This document shows positions 1 to 9,643 of a stretch of 55,448 nt of DNA, piece by piece (position 1 is the first letter of the stretch; every line of letters begins with the position of its first letter). The stretch lies in assembly GCA_003602475.1 (NCBI GenBank), contig QQSC01000024.1:18583-74030 (forward strand), given 5' to 3'. The stretch is from Candidatus Poseidoniales archaeon (GTDB lineage: Archaea > Thermoplasmatota > Poseidoniia > Poseidoniales > Poseidoniaceae). The notes under the pieces were generated by a model. That model did no database searches. It saw only the letters and a list, made by a program, of their open reading frames with translations, and had not been told where the DNA came from. The position numbers and the translations under genes were made by a program.

Positions 1-551
1 AAGCCAGACATCCCTCGATAGCCTGCGTTTGGGTCGGTTTTAGCAAGAATAAAGAAGAAATCTGCGTAGCCCGCACCCGTAATCCACATTTTTGAACCGT
101 TCAGCACGTATTCATCACCGTCTTTGATGGCGGTGGTCTTGCAAGCCGCTACATCGGAACCTGCACCCGGCTCGGTTACACCGTAGGAGGCCAGAGCACC
201 ATCTTCAGCGACCTTTCGGAGCCAAATTTCTTTTTGCTCATCGGTGGCACCGGTAACAATTGGAGCGCAGGCCAGGGCGGTGGCGTATGCCGCAGTGGCA
301 AATCCCGGGTCACCCCATGCCAACTCCTCGTTGACCAGAACTTCTTCCATTGAACCCAGACCGGCACCGCCGTACGCTTCAGGGATGTGAAGGTTGAGCA
401 AACCCATCTCGTGAGCCATCTGAATGGTTTCTTTGGGGTACTGTGCGGCTTCATCCCAGTGTTCGGCATGAGGTCGAATCTCGTCCACGGCGAATTCGTG
501 AGCCAATTCCTTCAGCATGGTTTGCATCTCATCGAGTTGGAAGTCCACCAT
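1..551 (-). CDS. acyl-CoA dehydrogenase (N-terminal part; gene runs off the left edge)
   Basis: Reverse-strand translation from ATG at 551: MVDFQLDEMQTMLKELAHEFAVDEIRPHAEHWDEAAQYPKETIQMAHEMGLLNLHIPEAYGGAGLGSMEE...YGVTEPGAGSDVAACKTTA...; the GVTEPGAGSD motif is typical of the family. The listed ORF 176..469 is a wrong frame. Confidence 0.93.
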   Translation of the reverse strand, partial: MVDFQLDEMQTMLKELAHEFAVDEIRPHAEHWDEAAQYPKETIQMAHEMGLLNLHIPEAYGGAGLGSMEEVLVNEELAWGDPGFATAAYATALACAPIVTGATDEQKEIWLRKVAEDGALASYGVTEPGAGSDVAACKTTAIKDGDEYVLNGSKMWITGAGYADFFFILAKTDPNAGYRGMSG

Positions 552-608
552 GATGGGACGAAACGGCCCTCCCTTAAGAGCGATTAGATGCGGGGAAACG
601 CCAGCACC

Positions 609-1727
609 CTAGATGGTGATTTTGCCCATCTGTTCAGCGATAAGAATGCTCAGGAAAACAACATAGATCATGATCAAAATCAACCCTTCGTACCGTTTGA
701 ATTCATACTCCGAACGCATCATGAGCAAGGCAACTGCAGTGCCCAACAATGTGGCCGGAACGATGAGGTACATCGTCAGGCTGTAACTGGCGTCGGTCAG
801 GGCGATTGGGTTGACCATGGCTGCAAGTCCAATGGACAACAACGGATCGGTGATGTTTGAACCGATGAGGGTTCCAATGGCGACCCCTTGACTTCGCCGG
901 GCAGCCACCAGTGCAATGGTCAATTCAGGCAATGAAGTCCCAATACCTGACACGGTCGTACCGATGACGGCATGCGGGATCATCATTTGCACCGCAAGGT
1001 CGCTGGCAACCACCACCAGATGGTGAGCCGAAAACAGAGCCAAGAGCAAACCCAGGGTGACCATGAAGGCATAAGCCGCCGTTGTTTTGTCCAGTTTCCG
1101 CTCAACCTGTTCAGCATCGCCCAGTTCGTCCTCAAGGATATCGTCTCTTTTTGAAAGCAACCAGTAGATGTAGATCACGTAGAGCGAGGCGAGAATGAAC
1201 CCTTCGATTCGAGTTATTTCCCGCCCGGTGATGAGGAAAAGGGTCAGCAATACGATGGAAAGGAACATGATCATGCCGTCTCGTTTGAGCCATGACGGCC
1301 TGACTTTAACGCCTCTAAGGGCCACGACAACACCCAAGATCAGGGTGATTTGAACAAGCACGGATCCAAAAATGCCACCGATGGCGAGGTCCCCGATTTC
1401 AGGATTGGAGGGGATGTCTGCAGCCGCTGTGGAGGTGACCAGAATTTCCGGCAGCGATGTACCAATCGAAACAATGGTCAAGCCGATGACCACTTCGGGA
1501 AGTCCTGCACGATAGGCCAAGCCTTTGGCCCCTTCAACGAAGACGTCAGCGGATTTGATGAGCAACGCCAAGGCCAACGCCAGCAACAGAATCGGCAAAA
1601 GGTAGCCCTCAGACGAATCATTTGCCGCATGAAGGCCAAGAATCCCGAGGAAGAGCGCTCCGTTGAGCACCAACGTGTTGCTGAACACGAGTTGGGGGAT
1701 GCCAGACACTTGCTGTTCGGCCTCCAT
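609..1727 (-). CDS. CaCA-family Na+/Ca2+ (cation/Ca2+) exchanger
   Basis: Two internal repeats with the alpha-repeat motifs GLTIVSIGTSLPEILV and GTTVSGIGTSLPELTIAL, plus multiple TM segments. Start at 1727 (MEAEQQV) or 1826 (MCPADDD). Confidence 0.9.
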   Translation of the reverse strand: MEAEQQVSGIPQLVFSNTLVLNGALFLGILGLHAANDSSEGYLLPILLLALALALLIKSADVFVEGAKGLAYRAGLPEVVIGLTIVSIGTSLPEILVTSTAAADIPSNPEIGDLAIGGIFGSVLVQITLILGVVVALRGVKVRPSWLKRDGMIMFLSIVLLTLFLITGREITRIEGFILASLYVIYIYWLLSKRDDILEDELGDAEQVERKLDKTTAAYAFMVTLGLLLALFSAHHLVVVASDLAVQMMIPHAVIGTTVSGIGTSLPELTIALVAARRSQGVAIGTLIGSNITDPLLSIGLAAMVNPIALTDASYSLTMYLIVPATLLGTAVALLMMRSEYEFKRYEGLILIMIYVVFLSILIAEQMGKITI

Positions 1728-1824
1728 GGGGTTCGCACGAGGGAACCCCTCTTGACCGTTGTTGCCAAGGATGAACAAAAAACACGGAAGAAAGTGTTTC
1801 AACCCGTCGTCGTCTGCGGGACAC

Positions 1825-2451
1825 ATGCGATTCCACCCCGCATGGGCTGAGTTCATTGGAACCGCAGTGATGGTGGGCGTTGGATGCGGAAGTGTTGCTC
1901 TAGGTGCTTCCCATCCCGTTGTGTCGTTGAGTTTTGGTGCAGCGGTCACCCTCGTCATCCTGGTCGTGGGCGGTTGGAGCGGTGCTCACATCAATCCAGC
2001 GGTCTCCATTGCGTTCTGGAGAGACGGTAAGTTGGAAGGGGATATTCTCTACACCTACATCGTTGCCCAAGCATCTGGTGCGACGTTGGCGGCTTGGCTG
2101 TTGAATGGAGCAGCACCCACCGTTCCTGCCCCACAGGTGCACATGGTCAGCTTGATGGCCATTGAAGTGGCGATCACCTTCGCTTTGATGTTGAGTATTC
2201 TCGTGGTCGTTGATCGCACTGAGCGCCGGTCCGTCGTGGCGGTCGCTGTGGGAGCTGCCGTTGCGTTGTTGGCTCTTGTTGCGGGCCCATCAACGGGTGC
2301 AAGCATGAACCCTGCTCGCACCATTGGGCCCAACCTCGTAGCCGGTCATGCGGATTTAATCCCAGTCTACGTGCTTTCAACCGTGATTGGAGCCTGGATT
2401 GCGGTGGCCGTGAACCAGCGTTGGTTGAGACCAAAGATGCTTCAAGATTGA
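1825..2451 (+). CDS. MIP-family aquaporin / glycerol facilitator-like channel
   Basis: MRFHPAWAEFIGTAVMVGVGCGS... with the two NPA motifs (GAHINPAVSIAF and GASMNPARTIGP) and about 6 TM helices. Confidence 0.93.
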   Translation: MRFHPAWAEFIGTAVMVGVGCGSVALGASHPVVSLSFGAAVTLVILVVGGWSGAHINPAVSIAFWRDGKLEGDILYTYIVAQASGATLAAWLLNGAAPTVPAPQVHMVSLMAIEVAITFALMLSILVVVDRTERRSVVAVAVGAAVALLALVAGPSTGASMNPARTIGPNLVAGHADLIPVYVLSTVIGAWIAVAVNQRWLRPKMLQD

Positions 2452-5084
2452 ACCAAGGTGCGCAACATATCAATCGCGTGCTCCAACGATGGAATGGTGT
2501 GGTTCTCGAGGGGCGGTGAAAACGGAACAGGCGTGTCAAGGGCTCCGATCACCACAGGTGAAGCCTCAAGTTCGTAGAAGCACGATTCCATGATTCGCGA
2601 TTGAACGGTGTGACCCAATCCACCCGACCATTGGCCTTCCTGCAGGATTGCCAAGCGGCCGGTTCGTCGAACGGAGGCCACGCAGGTTTCGGCGTCAAAC
2701 GGCAAGAGGGTTCTGAGGTCGACAACCTCCACCTCAATCCCATCGCCAGACAGTGATTCAGCAGCCTCCAGTGCAATGTGGACCATCGCACCCCAGGTCA
2801 CAAGCGTGATGTCAGATCCACCTCGAATAACTTCAGCGCGTCCGACCTTGTAGCGTTCGCCTGCTGCGATGGCATCAGCGACAGATTGTGTGTCCACCGC
2901 CTGATTGATGTTCATGCCCCATCCAGTCAGGCCGCCACGAAGACCGTACAATCCAATGTGTTCCAACATCAACGTGGGGTCGGGCATGTGGGCGGACTCG
3001 TACAACAGGTCGTAGGCATCTTGTGGCGTCCCCGGTGCCATCACGATGAGACCGGGGTCGTTGGCGAACCACGATTCGATCATGTTGGCATGGAACGGTC
3101 CGGACCGTGTTCGTGCACCCAGGGGAATGCGAACGGTCATTGGGCAATCGGCGCCCCAACGCCACCTCAGCATGGCTGCATTGTTGAGCAGAGCGTTGTA
3201 ACCGAGGGCTGCAAAGCCTCCGAATTGAATTTCAACCATGGGGCGCATACCTGAAAGAGCAGCCCCAACACCGGTGTGCACGATAATGGCCTCACACAAC
3301 GGCATGTCCAGCAACTTGTCGCTGTGGCCAGCGTTCTTCAGAGCCATGTTCATGCCAAACGCTCCTGCGACTTCCATGTCCTCGCCAATGAAGACACAAT
3401 CGTCTCCGAACGCTGTGGCGATGTCAGCCATGGATTGTTGAATCGCTCTGGCATAGGTCCAGCCACCCTGTTCTGCATACGTCCATGCTCGTTGGCCTGC
3501 TTCCAACGGAGCTTCCTTCTGGATGGGTGTTCGTTCCCCGCTGACCCTGGCCAAATGATCGGCGTGAGTTTCAGCATCGTGGATGGAAGTCACCCCTTTT
3601 GTCACGGTGTGAGGTTCGGGCCACGCCATCGTCTCAAGGTCGGATTGCGCTTTGGCCACCATGCGTTCTTCTTCGGATTCCATTGCGGACAATTCATCCT
3701 CGCCTACACCCATGTTCACCAGCAGAGAGCGGTGTGTGGGCAGGGGGTCCTTTGCGGACCAATAATCAAGCAAATCCCTGTCAACATAACCCGCAGGGGT
3801 GCCAGAAGGGTTGCCGAGATAGAGGTCGTCGTGGTGATGGGCATGGCCGCATCCTCGCATGGTTTCGACGTGAATCAGGGTTGGACCACCGCCGTTGAGG
3901 GCAAACTCCCGCGCAACCGCCGTTGAGGCGTGCCACGCAGCGGGGTCGGAACCATCGATGGTCCACGCTGGGAAACCCATGGCCACGGCTTTGTCAGCCC
4001 AGAGTTCGACACCGGATTGTTTGTCTGGAGGAGTATCCAGAGCGATTTGATTGTTTTGAAGAATGTACGTGATGGGCAAACCCCGAGCCCCAGCGAAGTT
4101 CATCGCTTCCCAAAATTCTCCGCTTGAAGAGGCACCTTCACCAATGCAGGCCACGTGAAACCTGTCAAGCTGTTTTCGCCATGCAGCGAAGGCTAGGCCA
4201 GTCATTGTTGCGGCCGCAATGGGCAAGGGAGCGGTTGGGGGCAGGACACCAACGTGCCATGCGCCCACGTGAAGGTCGCGGCCACCGGCGTCTGGCCATC
4301 CCCCGTTTTGATTGGAACCGGCCTTGCCCAAGTTCGCTGCCATGACGTCAAGTGGGGTGTCGCCCATCGCCAACCCCAACCCGATGTCCCGAATCATCGG
4401 GGCGACCAGATCACCATCGTAGCCTTGCCCGGGACGGGCGTTGCGAGGAGCATCAGGTTGACGTTCCAACGCTGTAGCCACGGCGACGACGCCTTCTTGC
4501 CAGGTCGAACGGAAGCCTTTGCCACCAAACAGGTCCCCGTCTGGAGTGGGCATTCCATCGGTGTAGATCTTCTTCAGAGCCGAATCAAGCGATCGTGTCC
4601 GGGTCATCATGCGTTGCCATTCGCGGCGGTGGTCAAGCGTGACGGACATATAGAACGCAAGGCGGCGGAGCATCAATCGCAAATCGAGAAGAAAGTGCGT
4701 GCGACGACGAGTCAACATGAGTCGCATGCTTCGACGGGGAATCACTTCATGGTCGATGGAATCCCCAAGCGTCCGGTCCGCCTGTGCCGACATTCCGCGA
4801 GCCAAACCGTCAAGAAAACGCTCGCAAAAGGCGTGCCAGGATGCCCCATTAAAGGAGTCCTCAACCTCGGCGGTCAGATGGTCCCACACGTTGGCCACCA
4901 AGAACAGGTGAGCATCGTACCGTTGGCCCACAAACCGAAGCAATTCTGCCTTTGCGGTGTCAAGCGTGAGGGCCTGTGTGAACTCAAGCGGATGTTCAGG
5001 GCGCCATTCAGCACCAAAGATTTCGGGCAAATCTCCTTGAGTCACTTGACCGCCTCGGTACCCCCAAGGGGTGGTGGGTTTCAA
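2442..5084 (-). CDS. fused E1 alpha-beta subunit of a 2-oxoacid dehydrogenase complex (2-oxoisovalerate/pyruvate-like)
   Basis: 880 aa. The N-terminal half has a TPP-binding-like GEGASSSGEFWEAMNFAGARGLPITYILQNNQIALDT; the C-terminal half is E1-beta-like (FGDDCVFIGEDMEVAGAFGMN...LCEAIIVHTGVGAALSGMRPMVEIQFGGF). Confidence 0.9.
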   Translation of the reverse strand: MKPTTPWGYRGGQVTQGDLPEIFGAEWRPEHPLEFTQALTLDTAKAELLRFVGQRYDAHLFLVANVWDHLTAEVEDSFNGASWHAFCERFLDGLARGMSAQADRTLGDSIDHEVIPRRSMRLMLTRRRTHFLLDLRLMLRRLAFYMSVTLDHRREWQRMMTRTRSLDSALKKIYTDGMPTPDGDLFGGKGFRSTWQEGVVAVATALERQPDAPRNARPGQGYDGDLVAPMIRDIGLGLAMGDTPLDVMAANLGKAGSNQNGGWPDAGGRDLHVGAWHVGVLPPTAPLPIAAATMTGLAFAAWRKQLDRFHVACIGEGASSSGEFWEAMNFAGARGLPITYILQNNQIALDTPPDKQSGVELWADKAVAMGFPAWTIDGSDPAAWHASTAVAREFALNGGGPTLIHVETMRGCGHAHHHDDLYLGNPSGTPAGYVDRDLLDYWSAKDPLPTHRSLLVNMGVGEDELSAMESEEERMVAKAQSDLETMAWPEPHTVTKGVTSIHDAETHADHLARVSGERTPIQKEAPLEAGQRAWTYAEQGGWTYARAIQQSMADIATAFGDDCVFIGEDMEVAGAFGMNMALKNAGHSDKLLDMPLCEAIIVHTGVGAALSGMRPMVEIQFGGFAALGYNALLNNAAMLRWRWGADCPMTVRIPLGARTRSGPFHANMIESWFANDPGLIVMAPGTPQDAYDLLYESAHMPDPTLMLEHIGLYGLRGGLTGWGMNINQAVDTQSVADAIAAGERYKVGRAEVIRGGSDITLVTWGAMVHIALEAAESLSGDGIEVEVVDLRTLLPFDAETCVASVRRTGRLAILQEGQWSGGLGHTVQSRIMESCFYELEASPVVIGALDTPVPFSPPLENHTIPSLEHAIDMLRTLVQS

Positions 5085-6370
5085 TCCTCTCTTTGGGTCA
5101 ATACGGTCGTCATGGGGGGTCCAGTACGGCGGTTCATCTCCTCAAGATAACAGGATTCAATGTCTTGACGATAACGAACCGTCACCCACAGAGCCACAGA
5201 GGTCGGTATGGCCAATGCGCCGATGGCCAATGGCCACGAACCGGAAAGATCGAACATTGGACCAATGAGCAACGGTCCTACAATGGTCCCTGCTCCCCAT
5301 GCAGCACCAAACGCTCCGAACGCCAGTCCCAGGTGACCCGCACCCAAAGCGCGATGCGTAGCCGTGTCGATCACGGGGAGCATGGGGATTTGGGCAGCAG
5401 CGATTGAAAATTGAAACAACCCCAACAAGACAATCATGGCCAAGACAGCCGTCTGACCGGTAAACCACCAACCTGCTAGGGCAACGAACACCAACGACAA
5501 GACGGCCAACGCCCAACCGGACATCATGTAACGCGTTGGCCCGTGACGGTCCACAAGACGGCCCCACAGAACAGAACCCAGCCCTTGCATGAGAACCATG
5601 GACAACAACACACCTCCTATTTGGGCGGGGTTCAACCCCATTTCATCGTCCAAAAACAACGGGACACCTGCCTCGAGAGCCCCAGTGGCCACCGTGGTCA
5701 GTGCGACAAGCACACCAGCACGGAACAGCACAGGGTCGGACAGAAACACGCTCAAATCAACATTCACGGGAGATATGGTCGGTTGTGGGCCCAAGGAGGA
5801 GGCGTTCAGCAACAACACAGGCAGGGCGAGCAGGGGCATTACGGCAAGCACAACGAACGCCACGGTTTCGCTTTCGTTGAACAAAACGCCTCCCAAAACG
5901 GGCCCCAAAAGGCCACCAATGGCAGCCATACCGACCAATTTACCTGCCTGTTCCCCGAAATTGGTCGGCCAAAGCACCGAAGCCCCAGCCAATCCTGCCG
6001 TCATGACCGCAGCACCGGACATTCCGTGAAGCAAACGAGCGAGGACCAAGAGAGCAAACGGGTGCCCTATGGTTGAGGTGGTGGCAACGAGGTAAAGCAT
6101 CGAAGAGAGGGAAAGGAACACCAAACTGGTTCCGATGGTTTTGGCCGGACCATAGCGGTCCACCAAACGGCCAGTGAACGGACCCAAGAGGAACAAAGGA
6201 ACCGCCCACAACGACACCAGCATCGTTGCTTGAGTTGCATTGAGGTCGAATTGAGTCTGCCATGAGGGGAGGATTGGAACGATGAAGGCATACCCCAAGA
6301 AGTCCACGAAGAAGGCGGCCACCAACGCCGCAAACACACCGCGATGACGTTCTTGGGGGGAGCCATTCAC
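5081..6370 (-). CDS. MFS transporter
   Basis: 429 aa, 12-TM hydrophobic pattern; GPFTGRLVDRYGPAKTI and LWGRLVDRHGPTRYM match the MFS loop 2-3 motif. 4-bp overlap with the downstream E1 gene. Confidence 0.9.
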   Translation of the reverse strand: MNGSPQERHRGVFAALVAAFFVDFLGYAFIVPILPSWQTQFDLNATQATMLVSLWAVPLFLLGPFTGRLVDRYGPAKTIGTSLVFLSLSSMLYLVATTSTIGHPFALLVLARLLHGMSGAAVMTAGLAGASVLWPTNFGEQAGKLVGMAAIGGLLGPVLGGVLFNESETVAFVVLAVMPLLALPVLLLNASSLGPQPTISPVNVDLSVFLSDPVLFRAGVLVALTTVATGALEAGVPLFLDDEMGLNPAQIGGVLLSMVLMQGLGSVLWGRLVDRHGPTRYMMSGWALAVLSLVFVALAGWWFTGQTAVLAMIVLLGLFQFSIAAAQIPMLPVIDTATHRALGAGHLGLAFGAFGAAWGAGTIVGPLLIGPMFDLSGSWPLAIGALAIPTSVALWVTVRYRQDIESCYLEEMNRRTGPPMTTVLTQRED

Positions 6371-7536
6371 TCCTCTTCCCCCGTTGAGGGAAGAGCCTCA
6401 AGAACATCGCCCGTCAAGCCTTCAAGGTCCTCAACGGTGGTGAGCAGTGTCAAGTCGGAGAGGGCTCCACGACGGCGAAGGAGACCCATCAAGTCGTGCA
6501 CCATTTGCGTGGTCAACCGAACGAACTCAACCGTTTCAGGATCCACACCAACTTTTGCAGATTCAGGCAACAGTGCCACAAATTCAGGTGATTCTTCAAG
6601 GATACCCTCCATGGCCATTTCAACCTCCTCTGCGATGTTTTGAGCCTGCTTTTCGAGGATGTCTTCCATTGAATTGGTGTTGATGGTGGAGCCCAAAGAA
6701 GCCGCACCTTCGCTCAACTTCGTGCCCTTGTTGAGATCTTGAATGCGAGTTCCTTTTTTGGTGATCTTGGGCTCCGCCGCTGTTGGCGGTTCAGGAGCGA
6801 CTTGACTGGATTGCTTGGATGCTCCAACCAACCTGTTGAGGGCCACTCGAATCATGTCTTGCATGACATGAACGGGGACCTCGGGAATGTCCGCTTCATC
6901 GACACTCATCTCATGGCGCAAGGAGTTGATGAAGTCATCATCGATGTTGCCGGCCTCGACCAGTCGGCGGAGCATGGGCAAGGCCCATTGGCTATCGTTG
7001 ACTGAGGAACCCACATCAAATCGTGGAGCGCCACCAAACACACCACCGGGAGCCGATCCGGATTGCATGGCCCCAACTTCCGCTGGAGGAGGGACGAATT
7101 GTTTCGAAGCATGCCGTTGGAGTTGGGCGATGAGCATGTTCATGTCAACGGGTTTCCCAATGACTTCAGCAATCCCCGAACGAGCAGCTGCGAGCAGGAC
7201 TTCCGGTGATGTCGACCTTGACAACAACACCATCCGGGTGTTGGACTTCACTCGGGGTTCGTTTTGAAGGGCTGAGCACACATCCATGGGGTCCCCCTCA
7301 CCCCATTCCGCTTCAACGAGAAGAACATCAGGCACCACACCTCTCGTGGTCGCCAAGGCTTGCTGTAAGGTTCCAAGACGCGTCACGTCAAATCCATGAC
7401 GCTCAAACGTGTTGGCCATCAAATTCCGTCGGCCTTGATTTTCATCGGCGACGATTAACGTAGCGATGGCGGTCCCTCCAATCCAAGGGAGGCAAGCGCG
7501 CCTTTCAACCTCACCCTGAGAGCGACGGGCGTCCAC
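6367..7536 (-). CDS. receiver-like (CheY-fold) domain protein with long helical C-terminal extension
   Basis: TLIVADENQGRRNLMANTFERHGFDVTRLGTLQQAL...PDVLLVEAEWGEGDPMDV...MVLLSRSTS...VIGKPVDMNML. Overlaps the MFS gene start by 4 bp. Confidence 0.8.
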   Translation of the reverse strand: MDARRSQGEVERRACLPWIGGTAIATLIVADENQGRRNLMANTFERHGFDVTRLGTLQQALATTRGVVPDVLLVEAEWGEGDPMDVCSALQNEPRVKSNTRMVLLSRSTSPEVLLAAARSGIAEVIGKPVDMNMLIAQLQRHASKQFVPPPAEVGAMQSGSAPGGVFGGAPRFDVGSSVNDSQWALPMLRRLVEAGNIDDDFINSLRHEMSVDEADIPEVPVHVMQDMIRVALNRLVGASKQSSQVAPEPPTAAEPKITKKGTRIQDLNKGTKLSEGAASLGSTINTNSMEDILEKQAQNIAEEVEMAMEGILEESPEFVALLPESAKVGVDPETVEFVRLTTQMVHDLMGLLRRRGALSDLTLLTTVEDLEGLTGDVLEALPSTGEEE

Positions 7537-7611
7537 CTGTTTTCCCCAATTCCAGCAAAGTTTCGCCTCACAAGGGGAAGCCTCCTAAGTCCGACCGTCT
7601 CAACACGCATC

Positions 7612-8460
7612 ATGGAAGAGGCACAACCCGCTCTCAATCCGGTGACCAGAAAGAAACGGTTGCATCAAGTCATCTTTGAAGCCGACACAACATCGGGCAA
7701 AATCTTCGATGTGGGCCTGTTGCTGGTGATTTTGATTTCCATCCTTACCGTTTCATTGGAATCCATTGAATCGGTCAACGAACGGCACAGTGAGCTTCTT
7801 CGAGGCATTGAATGGACCATTACACTGTTGTTCACCGTTGAATACCTCCTGCGCCTTTACTGCACGGAAGATTCCAGAAAATACGCCCTCTCGTTCTATG
7901 GCGTAATCGACCTCGTGGCGATTGTACCAACCTACCTGAGTTTGGTCGTGCCAGGTGCTCAAGGGTTGTTGGTCATTCGTTCGCTGCGGTTGCTTCGTGT
8001 ATTTCGGGTGTTCAAACTCAACCGGTACATGGGTGAAGCCCAAACGTTGGGTTACGCCATCAGACGCTCCCAACGACGCATCGTGATCTTTTTGTTTTCC
8101 GTGACGGTGCTTGGTTTCATTTCGGGCGCGTTCATGTACCTGATCGAAGGCCCTGAACGCGGATTCACTTCCATTCCCCAAAGCGTGTATTGGGCCATCA
8201 CCACCATCACTGGCACCGGGTATGGTGACGCCGTACCAACCACCGGCATGGGCAAGGGCTTGGCGGTGCTCATCATGGTGCTGGGGTACAGTTTGATCAT
8301 CGTTCCAACGGGGATTTTGTCATCTGAACTGGTGAAATCCAAAGAAGTGAGCACTCGGGCATGCCAGACGTGTTCGAAGGAAGGACACGACGTGGACGCC
8401 GCTCATTGCAAGCACTGCGGTGCTATGTTGGGGGTTACTGAAGGATTTCATCAGGCTTGA
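7612..8460 (+). CDS. voltage-gated K+ channel-like ion transporter with C-terminal zinc ribbon
   Basis: S4-like VIRSLRLLRVFRVFKLNRYMG, filter-like TTITGTGYGDAVPTT, C-terminal CQTCSKEGHDVDAAHCKHCGAML. Confidence 0.9.
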   Translation: MEEAQPALNPVTRKKRLHQVIFEADTTSGKIFDVGLLLVILISILTVSLESIESVNERHSELLRGIEWTITLLFTVEYLLRLYCTEDSRKYALSFYGVIDLVAIVPTYLSLVVPGAQGLLVIRSLRLLRVFRVFKLNRYMGEAQTLGYAIRRSQRRIVIFLFSVTVLGFISGAFMYLIEGPERGFTSIPQSVYWAITTITGTGYGDAVPTTGMGKGLAVLIMVLGYSLIIVPTGILSSELVKSKEVSTRACQTCSKEGHDVDAAHCKHCGAMLGVTEGFHQA

Positions 8461-9604
8461 GGGAAGCCCATCCCATGATGCCATCGGACAGGTTGAACAA
8501 CCGCTCTGGGGCCACACCGCATTGGATCAACGTCATGATGGCGATTTGCGAACGCATTCCGCTTCGACAGTGAACCAGTATGTCGCCCTCTTTGGGCAGC
8601 ATGCCCAACGCATCACCAACCTCTGGGTGAGGCACGTGATGGTTACAAGAGGCCACACGAGCAGCTCGATGTTCTTCCTCTGACCGGACATCGAGCACAA
8701 AAGGCGTCCATCCATCGTTTCGTCGTCGAAGGAATTCTGCGGTTGAGACCGACTGCATCATAGGAGCCTTGGCGGCGACCGCAGGGTTTGGTTTTTGCGG
8801 CGAGGATGGAGCCGAAGGGCTCGCACACCAGTCAGGATCGTCAAGCATTGCTCGGGCATGGCTCAAATCCGTGATCTTAATTCGTTCAGGGTCCTCTTCA
8901 AACCTCAATTTCTGAAAGTTCATCGTCATCGTATCGATGACCAGCAAGGTTCCGCAAAGGGATGGTGGATGTCCCAACAAGAGCTTGATGGCCTCCGTGG
9001 CTTGCAATGTACCAACCAAACCGGGCAGAACGCCGAGAACGCCGGCTTCTGCGCAACTTGGAACGGCCTCGGAGGGGGGCGCCTCAGGGAACAGGTCCCT
9101 GTAAACGGGGCCGTTGTCGTGCCCAAACACAGAAACTTGGCCCTCAAAACGGTATATTGAACCATACACCCATGGAATGTTCAACAGAAAGCAAGCGTCG
9201 TCGATCAAATAACGCGTCGGAAGATTGTCCGTCCCGTCGATCACAACGTCCCAACCACGACTCAGCAGGTCCATCGCATTTTGAGGAGTGAGGCGGACAG
9301 CATGAACTTCCAACTCCAGATTTGGGTCCAAGGCCTGAAGGGTTTCTTTGGCAGAGTCAACTTTACGGCGGCCCACGTCTGAAGTGGTGTGCAACACTTG
9401 CCGCTGAAGATTGCTGATCTCAACAAGGTCGTCGTCAACGAGGCCAATTCTCCCTACACCCGCAGCAGCCAAGTACAAGGCGACTGGGGAGCCAAGTCCA
9501 CCGGCTCCAACGATGAGCACGCTGGAATTGGTGAGGCGTTGTTGACCTTCAACCCCCACCTCAGGCAACAACAGATGGCGGGCGTGCCGCTCCATGTTGA
9601 CCAT
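8435..9604 (-). CDS. ThiF/MoeB/HesA (E1-like) adenylyltransferase fused to a rhodanese domain
   Basis: RHLLLPEVGVEGQQRLTNSSVLIVGAGGLGSPVALYLAAAGVGRIGLVDDD; IDGTDNLPTRYLIDDACF; C-terminal rhodanese FVLDVRSEEEHRAARV...ILVHCRSGMRSQIA. Confidence 0.95.
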   Translation of the reverse strand: MVNMERHARHLLLPEVGVEGQQRLTNSSVLIVGAGGLGSPVALYLAAAGVGRIGLVDDDLVEISNLQRQVLHTTSDVGRRKVDSAKETLQALDPNLELEVHAVRLTPQNAMDLLSRGWDVVIDGTDNLPTRYLIDDACFLLNIPWVYGSIYRFEGQVSVFGHDNGPVYRDLFPEAPPSEAVPSCAEAGVLGVLPGLVGTLQATEAIKLLLGHPPSLCGTLLVIDTMTMNFQKLRFEEDPERIKITDLSHARAMLDDPDWCASPSAPSSPQKPNPAVAAKAPMMQSVSTAEFLRRRNDGWTPFVLDVRSEEEHRAARVASCNHHVPHPEVGDALGMLPKEGDILVHCRSGMRSQIAIMTLIQCGVAPERLFNLSDGIMGWASLKPDEILQ

Positions 9605-9643
9605 GGTTTCCCCAGCCGGCCCGAGGTCAAGAAGGCGACGGCG

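Noticed and set aside
1824-1827. Divergent start codons of the CaCA exchanger (1826) and aquaporin (1825) sharing a CATG
   Set aside because: The exchanger more likely starts at 1727 (MEAEQQV), leaving room for promoters; the shared CATG is probably fortuitous.
2442-5084. Artefactual fusion of E1 alpha and beta by sequencing error
   Set aside because: The reading frame is uninterrupted across the junction with a plausible linker, and alpha-beta E1 fusions are known; not treated as an error, though orthologues should be checked.
4254-5150. 298-aa + strand ORF opposite the E1 dehydrogenase
   Set aside because: Shadow ORF with no domain signal; the minus-strand E1 frame is continuous and conserved-looking.
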